In this document: in pieces, positions 1-9,036 of the stretch
Position numbering within the stretch: the stretch's first letter is position 1
How the letters are laid out: each line of letters opens with the position of its first letter
NCBI RefSeq assembly: GCF_036345255.1
Contig: NZ_CP107783.1
Coordinates: 7,114,001 to 7,178,000, forward strand
Source: Streptomyces sp. NBC_00569
Lineage (GTDB): Bacteria; Actinomycetota; Actinomycetes; Streptomycetales; Streptomycetaceae
DNA length: 64,000 nt
Direction of reading: 5' to 3'
Program-made: the position numbers and the translations under genes
Notes under the pieces: generated by a model
The model's input: the letters and a program-made list of their open reading frames with translations, nothing else
Database searches by the model: none
Told to the model about the DNA's origin: nothing

Positions 1-1
1 C

Positions 2-1390
2 GGTCTCGGCGTGAGCGGCATCAGCGCCGCCCGCGCCCTGGCCGGCCTCGGCGCGTCGGTCACGGTCGTGGACGGCGGCGACGGCGAGACGCACCGCGCC
101 AGGGCGGCCGAGCTCGCGCAGCTCGGCGTCGCGGCCCGTCTCGGGGACGCCGAGACGCTCCCCGAAGGCACCGAACTCGTCGTCACGTCACCGGGCTGGA
201 AGCCCTCGTCCCCGCTCTTCGCGGCGGCGGCCGAGGCGGGCGTGGACGTGGTCGGGGACGTGGAGATCGCCTGGCTCCTGCGCGGCCCCGGCGCCGCGCC
301 CTGGCTCGCCATCACGGGCACCAACGGCAAGACCACCACCACGCAGATGCTCGCGTCGATCCTGGAGGCGGCGGGCCTGCGCACGGCGGCCGTCGGCAAC
401 ATCGGTACGCCGATCATCGACGTCGTGCTCGAAGGCGACGACGCGTACGACGTGTTCGCCGTCGAGCTCTCCTCGTACCAGCTGCACTGGGCGCCCTCGC
501 TGCGCGCCCACTCCGCGGCGGTCCTCAACCTCGCGCCCGACCACCTCGACTGGCACGGCTCCATGGAGGCGTACGCCGCCGACAAGGGCCGTATCTACGA
601 GGGCAATCAGGTCGCCTGCGTCTACAACGTCGATGCCACCGACAAGCCGTCGACCGAGGACCTGGTCCGCGAGGCCGACGTCGAGGAGGGCTGCCGCGCG
701 ATCGGCTTCACCCTCGGCACGCCCGGCCCCTCCCAACTCGGCGTCGTGGACGGCATCCTGGTCGACCGGGCCTTCGTAGACAACCGGCACAAGAACGCCC
801 AGGAGCTCGCCGAGGTCGCGGACGTCAACCCGCCCGCCCCGCACAACATCGCCAACGCCCTCGCGGCCGCCGCGCTCGCGCGCGCCTTCGGCGTCGAGCC
901 CGCCGCCGTACGCGACGGACTGCGCGCCTTCACGCCCGACGCGCACCGCATCGCGCACGTCGCCGACGTCGACGCGGTCGCGTACGTCGACGACTCCAAG
1001 GCGACCAACACCCATGCCGCGGAAGCCTCCTTGGCCGCCTACGAGTCGATCGTGTGGATCGCGGGAGGGCTCGCCAAGGGCGCGGCCTTCGACGAGCTCG
1101 TCACCAAGTCGGCGAAGCGGCTTCGCGGGGTCGTCCTGTTCGGCCAGGACCGCGCGCTGATCCGGGAAGCCCTCGCGCGACACGCCCCTGACGTCCCGGT
1201 GGTCGACCTCGACCGGACCGACACTGGGGCGATGTCGCAGGCGGTCCAGGAGGCCGCGCGGCTCGCCCGGCCGGGGGACACCGTGCTGATGGCCCCGGCC
1301 TGTGCGTCGATGGACATGTTCACCAACTACAACAAGCGTGGCGACGCGTTCGCGGAAGCGGTCCGCGAACTCGGCTCCACGAGCGTCTGA
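2..1390 (+). CDS. murD: UDP-N-acetylmuramoyl-L-alanine:D-glutamate ligase, 5' end missing
   Basis: MurD adds D-glutamate to UDP-MurNAc-L-Ala in the cytoplasm during peptidoglycan precursor synthesis. The reading frame is open back to base 2, where it already encodes the G-x-G-x-S-G nucleotide-binding loop near the N-terminus, so only a few codons lie outside the window. The ATP-binding motif GTNGKTTT is near residue 105 of the visible part, and the Mur ligase signatures NLAPDHLDWHGS and DDSKATNTHA follow. The C-terminal domain is complete, and the gene ends in GSTSV before TGA. It is the first gene of the division/cell-wall cluster in this window, 87 bases before ftsW. Confidence 0.96.
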   Translation, partial: GLGVSGISAARALAGLGASVTVVDGGDGETHRARAAELAQLGVAARLGDAETLPEGTELVVTSPGWKPSSPLFAAAAEAGVDVVGDVEIAWLLRGPGAAPWLAITGTNGKTTTTQMLASILEAAGLRTAAVGNIGTPIIDVVLEGDDAYDVFAVELSSYQLHWAPSLRAHSAAVLNLAPDHLDWHGSMEAYAADKGRIYEGNQVACVYNVDATDKPSTEDLVREADVEEGCRAIGFTLGTPGPSQLGVVDGILVDRAFVDNRHKNAQELAEVADVNPPAPHNIANALAAAALARAFGVEPAAVRDGLRAFTPDAHRIAHVADVDAVAYVDDSKATNTHAAEASLAAYESIVWIAGGLAKGAAFDELVTKSAKRLRGVVLFGQDRALIREALARHAPDVPVVDLDRTDTGAMSQAVQEAARLARPGDTVLMAPACASMDMFTNYNKRGDAFAEAVRELGSTSV

Positions 1391-1401
1391 CGGGGGCCTT
1401 C

Positions 1402-1426
1402 GGGTGCCCGGTGACGCCGGGCACCC
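1402..1426 (+). terminator. Hairpin between murD and ftsW
   Basis: Two perfect 10-base arms (GGGTGCCCGG and CCGGGCACCC) enclose a 5-base loop. No T tract follows, so it may be a weak attenuator or an mRNA-processing stem inside the operon rather than a full terminator. Confidence 0.4.
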
Positions 1427-1477
1427 TCGGGAGGGGATCGTGGCAGCGTCATCGTCGTACAGCGGTGGGGTGCGCTG

Positions 1478-2791
1478 ATGCCCGGCAGCAGCGCGCGGGC
1501 GGCCCGGCGGCCCCCAGCGGCGCGTCCCCCGAAGAAACCGGTCAGGCCGGCCCGCGTCAGCCCCGTACGGCGCCTCTACACCCGGGCTCGCCGCGCCTGG
1601 GACCGCCCTCTGACCGCGTACTACCTCATCCTCGGCTCCAGCCTCCTGATCACCGTGCTCGGCCTGGTGATGGTCTACTCGGCCTCGATGATCACGGCGC
1701 TGCAGAACGGGCTGCCCAGCTCGTACTACTTCCGCAAGCAGTTCCTCGCGGCGACGATCGGCGGGGCGCTCCTGTTCGCGGCCATGCGGATGCCGGTGAA
1801 GCTGCACCGCGCGCTGGCCTACCCGCTGCTCGCCGTCAGCGTCTTCCTGATGGTCCTCGTGCAGGTGCCGGGGATAGGAGTCTCCATCGGGGGCAACCAG
1901 AACTGGATCTCGCTGGGCGGCCCTTTCATGCTCCAGCCCAGCGAGTTCGGGAAGCTGGCCCTCGTCCTGTGGGGCGCCGACCTCATGGCACGCAAGCACG
2001 ACAAGCGGCTGCTGACCCAGTGGAAACACATGCTGGTGCCGCTCGTCCCGGTGGCCTTCCTGCTGCTCGGACTGATCATGCTCGGCGGCGACATGGGCAC
2101 GGCGATCCTGCTCACCGCCATCCTCTTCGGACTGCTCTGGCTGGCCGGGGCGCCCACCCGGCTGTTCGTCGGCGTGCTCTCCGTCGCGGCCGCCATCGGC
2201 GCCTTCCTCATCAAGACCAGCCCCAACCGCATGGCACGCCTGTCCTGCCTCGGCTCCACCGACGCGGGCCCCGACGACATCTGCTGGCAGGGACTGCACG
2301 GCATCTACGCCCTCGCCTCGGGCGGATTCTTCGGATCCGGACTCGGGGCGAGTGTGGAAAAATGGGGCCAACTACCCGAAGCACACACCGACTTCATCTT
2401 CGCCATCACCGGTGAGGAACTGGGCCTTGCGGGGACGCTGTCGGTGCTCGCCCTGTACGCGGCTCTAGGCTATGCGGGTATCCGCGTGGCCGGACGCACG
2501 GAGGACCCCTTCGTGAGGTACGCCGCGGGTGGCGTGACCACCTGGATCACGGCCCAGGCCGTGGTCAACCTCGGTGCGGTGCTCGGTCTCCTGCCGATCG
2601 CCGGTGTCCCGCTCCCGCTGTTCTCGTACGGGGGGTCAGCGTTGCTGCCGACCATGTTCGCCGTAGGGCTTCTGATCGCGTTCGCGCGGGACGAACCCGC
2701 GGCGCGGGCGGCCCTGGCCATGCGGCAGCCTCGGATGAGATGGAACACGATGCGACGGCGCGCCACGGCGCGTACGTCCGGAGAGCGGTGA
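1478..2791 (+). CDS. ftsW: SEDS-family septal peptidoglycan polymerase FtsW
   Basis: FtsW is a polytopic membrane glycosyltransferase of the SEDS family that polymerises lipid II at the division septum with a class B PBP. The 437-residue product has a basic, Pro/Arg-rich cytoplasmic N-terminus of about 45 residues and then about ten hydrophobic segments. SEDS signatures include GLVMVYSAS near the first membrane segment, LQPSEFGKLALVLW, the GGDMGTA loop and, near the C-terminus, PLPLFSYGGSAL. ATG 1478 is the first usable start in frame after the intergenic hairpin. It is followed by murG after 6 bases, which indicates an operon with murD and murG. A RodA paralogue is the alternative, but the position between murD and murG favours FtsW. 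Confidence 0.95.
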   Translation: MPGSSARAARRPPAARPPKKPVRPARVSPVRRLYTRARRAWDRPLTAYYLILGSSLLITVLGLVMVYSASMITALQNGLPSSYYFRKQFLAATIGGALLFAAMRMPVKLHRALAYPLLAVSVFLMVLVQVPGIGVSIGGNQNWISLGGPFMLQPSEFGKLALVLWGADLMARKHDKRLLTQWKHMLVPLVPVAFLLLGLIMLGGDMGTAILLTAILFGLLWLAGAPTRLFVGVLSVAAAIGAFLIKTSPNRMARLSCLGSTDAGPDDICWQGLHGIYALASGGFFGSGLGASVEKWGQLPEAHTDFIFAITGEELGLAGTLSVLALYAALGYAGIRVAGRTEDPFVRYAAGGVTTWITAQAVVNLGAVLGLLPIAGVPLPLFSYGGSALLPTMFAVGLLIAFARDEPAARAALAMRQPRMRWNTMRRRATARTSGER

Positions 2792-2797
2792 ATTTCG

Positions 2798-3892
2798 GTG
2801 CATGTCGTACTCGCCGGCGGGGGGACCGCCGGCCACATCGAGCCCGCGCTCGCCCTCGCGGACGCCCTGCGCAGGCAGGACCCGACCGTGGGCATCACGG
2901 CCCTCGGTACGGAGAAGGGGCTCGAGACGCGGCTCGTACCCGAGCGCGGATACGAACTCGCGCTGATCCCCGCTGTACCGCTGCCGCGCAAGCCAACCCC
3001 TGAACTGATCACCGTCCCGGGCCGGCTGCGCGGCACCATCAAGGCGGCCGAGCAGATCCTGGAACGCACCAAGGCGGACTGCGTCGTGGGCTTCGGCGGG
3101 TATGTCGCCCTGCCCGGCTACCTCGCGGCCAAGCGCCTCGGTGTGCCGATCGTCGTCCACGAGGCCAACGCCCGCCCCGGACTCGCCAACAAGATCGGTT
3201 CGCGCTACGCCGCGGGCGTCGCGGTCTCCACGCCCGACAGCAAGCTGCGCGGCGCCCGTTACGTGGGCATCCCGCTGCGCCGCACCATCGCCACGCTCGA
3301 CCGGGCGCGTGTACGGCCCGAGGCGCGCGCCGCCTTCGGCCTCGACCCGAACCTTCCGACGCTGCTCGTCTCCGGCGGTTCCCAGGGCGCGCGCCGCCTC
3401 AACGAGGTCGTCCAGCGGGTCGCTCCGCTGCTCCAGCAGTCCGGCATCCAGATCCTGCACGTCGTCGGCCCCAAGAACGAACTGCCGCACGTCCAGCAGA
3501 TGCCGGGGATGCCCCCGTACATCCCGGTACCGTACGTGGACCGGATGGACCTCGCGTACGCCGCGGCCGACATGATGCTCTGCCGCGCGGGCGCGATGAC
3601 CGTCGCCGAACTCTCCGCCGTCGGGCTCCCCGCCGCCTACGTCCCGCTGCCCATCGGCAACGGCGAACAGCGGCTCAACGCCCAGCCGGTGGTCAAGGCC
3701 GGCGGCGGACTGCTGGTCGACGACGCGGAGCTGACGCCCGAGTGGATCATGGGCAACGTCCTGCCCGTGCTCGGCGACCCGCACCGGCTGTACGAGATGT
3801 CCCGCGCCGCCTCCGAGTTCGGCCGCCGGGACGCCGACGAGCTGCTCGTCGGCATGGTGCGTGAGGCGATCGCCTCACGCCACCGCCAATAA
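2798..3892 (+). CDS. murG: UDP-GlcNAc:lipid I N-acetylglucosaminyltransferase
   Basis: MurG is a GT-B fold glycosyltransferase at the inner face of the membrane. It adds GlcNAc to lipid I to make lipid II, the substrate of FtsW. The 364-residue product is the usual length. The first glycine-rich loop GGGTAGH lies at residues 6-12; GFGGYVALP and HEANARPGLAN mark the N-domain; the second loop VSGGSQGARRLNE and the acceptor-side RAGAMTVAELSAVGLPA mark the C-domain. The GTG start immediately precedes the conserved core (HVVLAGGGTAGH), leaving no room for a longer N-terminus. It follows ftsW by 6 bases. Confidence 0.97.
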   Translation: MHVVLAGGGTAGHIEPALALADALRRQDPTVGITALGTEKGLETRLVPERGYELALIPAVPLPRKPTPELITVPGRLRGTIKAAEQILERTKADCVVGFGGYVALPGYLAAKRLGVPIVVHEANARPGLANKIGSRYAAGVAVSTPDSKLRGARYVGIPLRRTIATLDRARVRPEARAAFGLDPNLPTLLVSGGSQGARRLNEVVQRVAPLLQQSGIQILHVVGPKNELPHVQQMPGMPPYIPVPYVDRMDLAYAAADMMLCRAGAMTVAELSAVGLPAAYVPLPIGNGEQRLNAQPVVKAGGGLLVDDAELTPEWIMGNVLPVLGDPHRLYEMSRAASEFGRRDADELLVGMVREAIASRHRQ

Positions 3893-3920
3893 CACACCGG
3901 CGAGTGAGGCGAAGGGGCGT

Positions 3921-3988
3921 GCCGGTGTCGAGAGGTCGAGCGCGCGGAGGTCCGATGGGCTGAGCGCGCCCGGGCCCCCGACACCGGC
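3921..3988 (+). other. Long imperfect hairpin between murG and ftsQ
   Basis: Perfect 10-base arms GCCGGTGTCG (3921-3930) and CGACACCGGC (3979-3988) flank 48 bases that contain a second complementary pair (GCGCGC near 3940 and 3965). The outer GGGCG/CGCCC bases partly extend the stem. The element may fold in the murG-ftsQ transcript as an attenuator or processing site; no T tract follows. Confidence 0.4.
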
Positions 3989-4031
3989 CGAGGCGCCCCC
4001 GAGGTGAACCGAGCCAGGACAGGGAGTGCGC

Positions 4032-4874
4032 GTGGCCGGACCGACGACCGCAGACCGCGGTGAGCGGCACAAGCCGAAGTCCGGCCCGCCCCGGCCCCCT
4101 CGTGGCCGCCGCCTGCGCCTGCCGCGCCCGCCCGTCCTGATCGTGACCGGGGTCGTGCTCCTGCTCGGCGCCGCCACCGTCTGGCTCCTGTACGGCTCTC
4201 AGTGGCTGAGGGTGGAGCGCGTCACGACCTCGGGGACCGGGGTTCTGACGCCCGCTCAAGTGCGGGCGGCCGCCGCCGTTCCGGTCGGCGCCCCGCTGAT
4301 TTCCGTCGACACGGGCGACATTGAGGACCGACTTCGCCGGAAATTGCCCCGGATCGACTCGGTCGAGGTCATGCGTTCCTGGCCGCACGGAATCGGATTG
4401 AAAGTGACCGAACGCGAGTCGGTCCTGATTGTCGAAAACGGCGCAAACGGTAAAAACAGCGACAATCGCGAAGGCGGCGCCAACGCGGGCAAGTTCGTCG
4501 AAATTGACGCCAAGGGTGTCCGTTTCGCGACCGTACAGAAGGCCCCTCGCGGCGTTCCCCGACTGGAATTGACGCCGGATCAGTCGGGCGCCGCCGCAAG
4601 CCTTCGGCGCTTCGGCTCCGACCGTCTGGTGCGCGAGGCGGTCCGCGTCGCGGGCGATCTGCCCCCGGCCGTGGCCCGTGACACCCGTGCGCTCAGGGTC
4701 CGTTCATACGACGATGTGTCTCTGGAGCTGAGCGGTGGCCGCACCGTCGCATGGGGAAGTGGTGAGAAGGGCGACACCAAGGCGACCACCCTCACCGCCC
4801 TCATGAAAGCCGCCCCGAAGGCGCGGCACTTCGACGTAAGTGTCCCCACCGCCCCTGCGTCATCGGGGAGTTGA
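4032..4874 (+). CDS. ftsQ: Cell division protein FtsQ (DivIB family)
   Basis: FtsQ is a bitopic divisome protein that links FtsL/FtsB and the septal synthases to the Z ring. The product has a basic Pro/Arg-rich cytoplasmic tail of about 35 residues, one membrane span (VLIVTGVVLLLGAATVWLLY), a POTRA domain starting at LRVERVTTSGTG, and a beta domain with the PHGIGLKVTERE motif. A hydrophilic Asn/Gly/Lys-rich insertion near residues 135-155 (NGANGKNSDNREGG) is unlike the rest of the protein and is probably a flexible loop. GTG 4032 has AGGGAG five bases upstream. GTG 4026, which adds two residues, is also possible. Its 3' end is followed by a 285-base ftsZ promoter region. Confidence 0.93.
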   Translation: MAGPTTADRGERHKPKSGPPRPPRGRRLRLPRPPVLIVTGVVLLLGAATVWLLYGSQWLRVERVTTSGTGVLTPAQVRAAAAVPVGAPLISVDTGDIEDRLRRKLPRIDSVEVMRSWPHGIGLKVTERESVLIVENGANGKNSDNREGGANAGKFVEIDAKGVRFATVQKAPRGVPRLELTPDQSGAAASLRRFGSDRLVREAVRVAGDLPPAVARDTRALRVRSYDDVSLELSGGRTVAWGSGEKGDTKATTLTALMKAAPKARHFDVSVPTAPASSGS

Positions 4875-5159
4875 CGCACATCAGCGCAGGCCAGCACCCT
4901 GGTTGGGCACTGCTACGGCTGATCACATAGGGTGAAAAGAAAAACGGGAGGTTCGGCGTGTTCGTTGAACGTGCGCCACTTGTCGACTTAGTGTCCTGTT
5001 CGGAAGAGTCCAGGGAACAGACACACTGGTAACCCTAAACTTCAGCGTTAGGGTTCGGGTCGGCAGACAAGTAGTCCGGGCCGCCCCAATTCGGCATCAG
5101 TCGTCGCAACGTACCAATGCGAGGCGGCGACACGTAACTCGAGGCGAGAGGCCTTCGAC
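4875..5159 (+). promoter_or_regulatory. ftsQ-ftsZ intergenic region with ftsZ promoter signals
   Basis: This 285-base non-coding region precedes ftsZ. In S. coelicolor the equivalent region carries several ftsZ promoters, one of them sporulation-dependent; that is family knowledge. Visible here are an exact inverted repeat AACCCTAA (5031-5038) / TTAGGGTT (5048-5055) with a 9-base spacer, and a GACAC pentamer at 5020-5024, the core recognised by the sporulation regulator WhiA. The base composition is more AT-rich than the flanking genes. I cannot assign individual transcription starts. Confidence 0.65.
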
Positions 5160-6371
5160 GTGGCAGCACCGCAGAACTACCTCGCAGTCATCAAAGTCAT
5201 CGGTGTCGGCGGCGGTGGTGTCAATGCCATCAACCGGATGATCGAGGTCGGTCTCAAGGGCGTCGAGTTCATCGCCATCAACACCGACGCGCAAGCCCTG
5301 TTGATGAGCGACGCGGACGTCAAGCTCGACGTCGGCCGTGAACTCACCCGCGGACTCGGCGCCGGAGCCAATCCGGCCGTCGGACGCAAGGCGGCCGAGG
5401 ATCACCGCGAGGAGATCGAGGAGGTCCTCAAGGGGGCCGACATGGTCTTCGTCACCGCCGGCGAAGGCGGTGGCACCGGCACCGGCGGCGCACCTGTCGT
5501 CGCCAACATCGCACGCTCGCTGGGCGCCCTGACGATCGGTGTGGTCACCCGGCCGTTCACCTTCGAGGGCCGGCGCCGCGCGAACCAGGCGGAGGACGGC
5601 ATCGCCGAGCTCCGCGAAGAGGTCGACACCCTCATCGTCATCCCCAACGACCGTCTCCTGTCCATCTCGGACCGGCAGGTCTCCGTCCTCGACGCCTTCA
5701 AGTCGGCCGACCAGGTCCTCCTGTCCGGTGTCCAGGGCATCACCGACCTGATCACCACGCCCGGCCTGATCAACCTCGACTTCGCCGACGTCAAGTCGGT
5801 CATGTCCGAGGCCGGTTCGGCGCTCATGGGCATCGGCTCGGCCCGCGGCGACGACCGCGCGGTGGCCGCCGCGGAGATGGCGATCTCCTCGCCGCTCCTC
5901 GAGGCCTCCATCGACGGCGCACGCGGCGTGCTGCTCTCCATCTCCGGCGGCTCCGACCTCGGTCTCTTCGAGATCAACGAGGCGGCGCAGCTGGTCAGTG
6001 AGGCGGCGCACCCCGAGGCCAACATCATCTTCGGTGCCGTCATCGACGACGCCCTGGGTGACGAGGTGCGGGTCACCGTCATCGCGGCCGGCTTCGACGG
6101 CGGACAGCCGCCGTCCAAGCGGGACAACGTGATCGGCGGCGCGTCCGCCAAGCGCGAGGAGCCGGCGCCGCGAGCCACCGAGGCCCGGCCGTCCTTCGGT
6201 AGCCTCGGCAGTGTCACCCCGCGCGACGAACCGAAGGTTCCGGAGCCCGTCGAGGCCGCCCCGGCGAACGAGACGCAGTCCGCCCCGGTCGCCCCGCCGC
6301 AGGTTCCGCCGGCCCGTCCCTACCAGGACAGCCAGGCCGAAGAGCTGGACGTGCCGGACTTCCTGAAGTGA
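5160..6371 (+). CDS. ftsZ: Cell division GTPase FtsZ
   Basis: FtsZ is the tubulin-like GTPase that assembles the Z ring, or the Z-ring ladder in sporulating hyphae. The product has 403 residues. The N-terminal nucleotide-binding [13 protein letters not shown] is at about residues 15-27, the tubulin signature GGGTGTG at about 104-110, and the T7 loop [11 protein letters not shown] around residue 205, which supplies the catalytic Asp. A variable Pro/Glu-rich linker ends in the conserved tail peptide ELDVPDFLK that binds partners such as SepF. GTG 5160 has GAGGCGAGAGG upstream. SepF, encoded five genes on the map downstream, is its membrane anchor. Confidence 0.99.
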   Translation: MAAPQNYLAVIKVIGVGGGGVNAINRMIEVGLKGVEFIAINTDAQALLMSDADVKLDVGRELTRGLGAGANPAVGRKAAEDHREEIEEVLKGADMVFVTAGEGGGTGTGGAPVVANIARSLGALTIGVVTRPFTFEGRRRANQAEDGIAELREEVDTLIVIPNDRLLSISDRQVSVLDAFKSADQVLLSGVQGITDLITTPGLINLDFADVKSVMSEAGSALMGIGSARGDDRAVAAAEMAISSPLLEASIDGARGVLLSISGGSDLGLFEINEAAQLVSEAAHPEANIIFGAVIDDALGDEVRVTVIAAGFDGGQPPSKRDNVIGGASAKREEPAPRATEARPSFGSLGSVTPRDEPKVPEPVEAAPANETQSAPVAPPQVPPARPYQDSQAEELDVPDFLK

Positions 6372-6406
6372 CCGGCTCAAGTGACCTGCAGAAGTGATCT
6401 CCTGAA

Positions 6407-7138
6407 GTGATAGGACAGCGCGACCACGTGAGCGGCGCCCACTTCGCCTTCACCGACCGGTGGGGCGGGGTGAGCGCCGCTCCGTACGAGGAGCTCAACC
6501 TCGGCGGCGCGGTCGGCGACGACCCGGCCGCCGTCCACGCCAACCGCGGCAGCGCGGCGCAGTCGCTCGGCCTCGACCCGGGGCACGTGGTCTGGATGAA
6601 CCAGGTGCACGGCCCGGACGTCGCGGTGGTCGACGGACCCTGGGGGCCGGCCGCCGACATCCCGTCCGTCGACGCGATCGTCACCGCACGGCGCGGACTC
6701 GCTCTCGCGGTGCTCACCGCGGACTGCACGCCGGTCCTGCTCGCCGACCCCGTCGCGGGAATCGCCGCCGCCGCCCACGCCGGACGCCCCGGCATGGTCG
6801 CCGGAGTCGTTCCCGCGGCGGTCGAGGCGATGGTGGGGCTCGGCGCCGAGCCCGCCCGCATCGTGGCCCGCACCGGCCCCGCCGTCTGCGGGAAGTGCTA
6901 CGAAGTCCCGGACGGCATGCGCGCCGAGGTGGCCGCCGTGGAACCCGCGGCGTACGCCGAAACCAGCTGGGGCACCCCTGCCGTCGATGTGACCGCCGGA
7001 GTGCATGCCCAGTTGGAGCGGCTCGGGGTGCGTGACCGGCAGCAGTCGCCGGTGTGCACCCTGGAGTCGCACGACCACTTCTCGTACCGCCGCGACCGCA
7101 CCACCGGTCGGCTCGCTGGCTATGTCTGGCTGGACTGA
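6407..7138 (+). CDS. pgeF: Laccase-domain (YlmD/YfiH, PgeF) family protein
   Basis: Members of this family were once called multicopper polyphenol oxidases. The E. coli homologue edits cytoplasmic peptidoglycan precursors, and others act as purine nucleoside phosphorylases. The 243-residue product has the family signatures HFAFTDRWGGVS near the N-terminus, WMNQVHGPDV, LTADCTPVLL with its metal-binding Cys, AAAHAGRPGM, and CGKCYEVP toward the C-terminus. GTG 6407 starts 35 bases after ftsZ; GTG 6428 (seven residues shorter) is an alternative. The ftsZ-ylmD-ylmE-sepF order is widespread in Gram-positive bacteria. A role in precursor quality control would fit, but that is inference. Confidence 0.88.
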   Translation: MIGQRDHVSGAHFAFTDRWGGVSAAPYEELNLGGAVGDDPAAVHANRGSAAQSLGLDPGHVVWMNQVHGPDVAVVDGPWGPAADIPSVDAIVTARRGLALAVLTADCTPVLLADPVAGIAAAAHAGRPGMVAGVVPAAVEAMVGLGAEPARIVARTGPAVCGKCYEVPDGMRAEVAAVEPAAYAETSWGTPAVDVTAGVHAQLERLGVRDRQQSPVCTLESHDHFSYRRDRTTGRLAGYVWLD

Positions 7139-7144
7139 TGGGAC

Positions 7145-7864
7145 ATGACGGACCGTAAGGCTCAACTCGCAGCAAATCTGGCACAGGTGGAGGAACGCAT
7201 CGCTTCGGCGTGCGCCGCCGCAGGCCGTGAGCGCGAGGAAGTGACCCTGATCGTGGTCACCAAGACGTACCCCGCGAGCGATGTGCGGATCTTGTCGGAA
7301 CTCGGTGTGCGCGATGTCGCCGAGAACCGCGACCAGGACGCGGCGCCCAAGGCCGCGGAATGTGCGGATCTGCCGCTCCGGTGGCACTTTGTCGGGCAGC
7401 TGCAGACCAACAAGGTTCGCTCCGTGGTCGGTTATGCCGACGTCGTGCAGTCCGTCGACCGGTCGAAGCTCGTCACGTCACTGTCGACGGCGGCCGTGCG
7501 CGCGGAGCGTGAACTCGGCTGCCTGATCCAGGTCGCGCTCGACGCCGGGGAGAACGGGCGGGGCGAGCGCGGCGGCGTAGGGCCGGGCGGAATCGAGGAG
7601 TTGGCCGCATTTGTGGCGGACTCTCCCGGTCTGCGCCTCGACGGTCTGATGACGGTCGCTCCGCTCACCGGTCCGTACGCCGACCGCCAACAGGCCGCGT
7701 TCGAGCGGCTGATGGATTTGTCGACTGACCTGCGCCGGGCTCATCCTGCTGCGAACATGGTGTCAGCAGGGATGAGTGCGGACCTCGAACAGGCCGTGGC
7801 GGCCGGAGCGACACATGTGCGCGTCGGTACGGCGGTGCTCGGAGTCCGACCCAGGCTCGGGTAA
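7145..7864 (+). CDS. ylmE: YggS/YlmE-family PLP-binding homeostasis protein
   Basis: This is a single-domain fold-type III pyridoxal-phosphate-binding protein implicated in PLP homeostasis and amino-acid pool balance. The 239-residue product matches the family length. The PLP lysine is in LIVVTKTYPASD near residue 40; AENRDQDAAPKA, WHFVGQLQTNK and VSAGMSADLEQAVAAGATHVRVGTA are the other signatures. Many homologues have SMGMS at the phosphate loop, whereas this one has SAGMS. ATG 7145 lies 6 bases after pgeF, so the two are cotranscribed. Confidence 0.93.
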   Translation: MTDRKAQLAANLAQVEERIASACAAAGREREEVTLIVVTKTYPASDVRILSELGVRDVAENRDQDAAPKAAECADLPLRWHFVGQLQTNKVRSVVGYADVVQSVDRSKLVTSLSTAAVRAERELGCLIQVALDAGENGRGERGGVGPGGIEELAAFVADSPGLRLDGLMTVAPLTGPYADRQQAAFERLMDLSTDLRRAHPAANMVSAGMSADLEQAVAAGATHVRVGTAVLGVRPRLG

Positions 7865-7991
7865 CGTCGCCAAGAAGTCGGACCACAGCAGAAAATATGG
7901 TCATTCTCGCTGATGGGCGGGGAGATCGCGTGGATCGCAGGCACTTTGGTTGACGTCAGCCGATCCACCACAGAGCGGAGGACTCAGAGCA

Positions 7992-8630
7992 ATGGCCGGC
8001 GCGATGCGCAAGATGGCGGTCTACCTCGGCCTCGTGGAGGACGATGGGTACGACGGCCGGGGGTTCGACCCCGACGACGACTTCGAGCCTGAGCTGGACC
8101 CCGAACCCGAGCGGGACCGCAGGCGTCACGAATCGTCGCATCAGTCGCACAACACTCATCAGCCACACCAGTCCCAACGGGACGAATCGGTACGAGTGGT
8201 ACAGCCTCCCGCCCAGCGCGAACCGGCTCCGCTGCCCGCGGAATCCGGACGTCCGGCGCGAATCGCCCCCGTGGCATCCATCACACCTGAACGCCAGAGC
8301 CTGGAGAAGAACGCACCGGTGATCATGCCCAAGGTTGTGTCCGAGCGGGAGCCCTACCGCATCACGACGCTGCACCCCCGGACGTACAACGAGGCCCGTA
8401 CCATCGGGGAACACTTCCGTGAGGGCACTCCGGTGATCATGAATCTGACGGAGATGGATGACACCGACGCGAAGCGACTTGTCGACTTTGCCGCCGGTCT
8501 CGTCTTCGGTCTGCACGGCAGCATTGAGCGGGTGACGCAGAAGGTGTTCCTGTTGTCGCCTGCTAACGTCGATGTCACGGCAGAGGACAAGGCCCGCATC
8601 GCAGAGGGCGGGTTCTTCAATCAGAGCTGA
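7992..8630 (+). CDS. sepF: Cell division protein SepF
   Basis: SepF binds the membrane through its N-terminal amphipathic helix and binds the FtsZ tail through its C-terminal domain, tethering the Z ring in organisms without FtsA/ZipA. The 212-residue product starts [18 protein letters not shown], the membrane-targeting helix. A long acidic then His/Gln-rich linker (residues 20-105) follows, and then the SepF core with [23 protein letters not shown] and [18 protein letters not shown] 7992 is chosen because GCGGAGG ends about ten bases upstream and the protein then begins at the conserved helix; an in-frame GTG at 7950 would add an unconserved leader. Confidence 0.96.
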   Translation: MAGAMRKMAVYLGLVEDDGYDGRGFDPDDDFEPELDPEPERDRRRHESSHQSHNTHQPHQSQRDESVRVVQPPAQREPAPLPAESGRPARIAPVASITPERQSLEKNAPVIMPKVVSEREPYRITTLHPRTYNEARTIGEHFREGTPVIMNLTEMDDTDAKRLVDFAAGLVFGLHGSIERVTQKVFLLSPANVDVTAEDKARIAEGGFFNQS

Positions 8631-8705
8631 GACGCAGCACCGGTGAAGTGCCGGTGCAGCAACTAGCCACGAGGCACGAGACACAGGGGAGAGGGAACCG
8701 CGGAC

Positions 8706-8990
8706 ATGAGCGTGGTTTTGGATGTTGTCTACATCGCGCTGATGTGTTTCCTCATCGTGCTGATCTTCCGGCTGGTCATGGACTACGTCTTCCAGTTCGC
8801 CCGCTCGTGGCAACCCGGCAAGGCGATGGTGGTCGTACTTGAGGCCACCTACACTGTCACTGATCCACCGCTCAAGCTTCTGCGGCGGTTCATTCCGCCG
8901 CTGCGTCTCGGGGGCGTGGCGCTCGACCTGTCCTTCTTCGTACTGATGATCATCGTCTACATCCTGATCTCCGTCGTGAGCCGGCTGTGA
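8706..8990 (+). CDS. YggT-family membrane protein
   Basis: This is a small integral membrane protein of the YggT family (94 residues) with two hydrophobic segments, LDVVYIALMCFLIVLIFRLV and, at the C-terminus, LSFFVLMIIVYILISVVS. The YggT signature PPLKLLRRFIPPLRLGGVALDLS lies between them. Homologues sit beside sepF and divIVA in most actinobacteria and firmicutes; a role in division or osmotic behaviour is suspected but not settled. It begins about 75 bases after sepF and ends about 46 bases before divIVA, so it probably belongs to the same transcription unit. Confidence 0.9.
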   Translation: MSVVLDVVYIALMCFLIVLIFRLVMDYVFQFARSWQPGKAMVVVLEATYTVTDPPLKLLRRFIPPLRLGGVALDLSFFVLMIIVYILISVVSRL

Positions 8991-9036
8991 ACGATACGGT
9001 CTTGCCGAATGCCGACGACTACGTTGAGGTGAAGAG

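Noticed and set aside
188..2371. A 727-codon minus-strand frame opposite murD and ftsW
   Set aside because: Low-complexity antisense translation over two well-supported genes.
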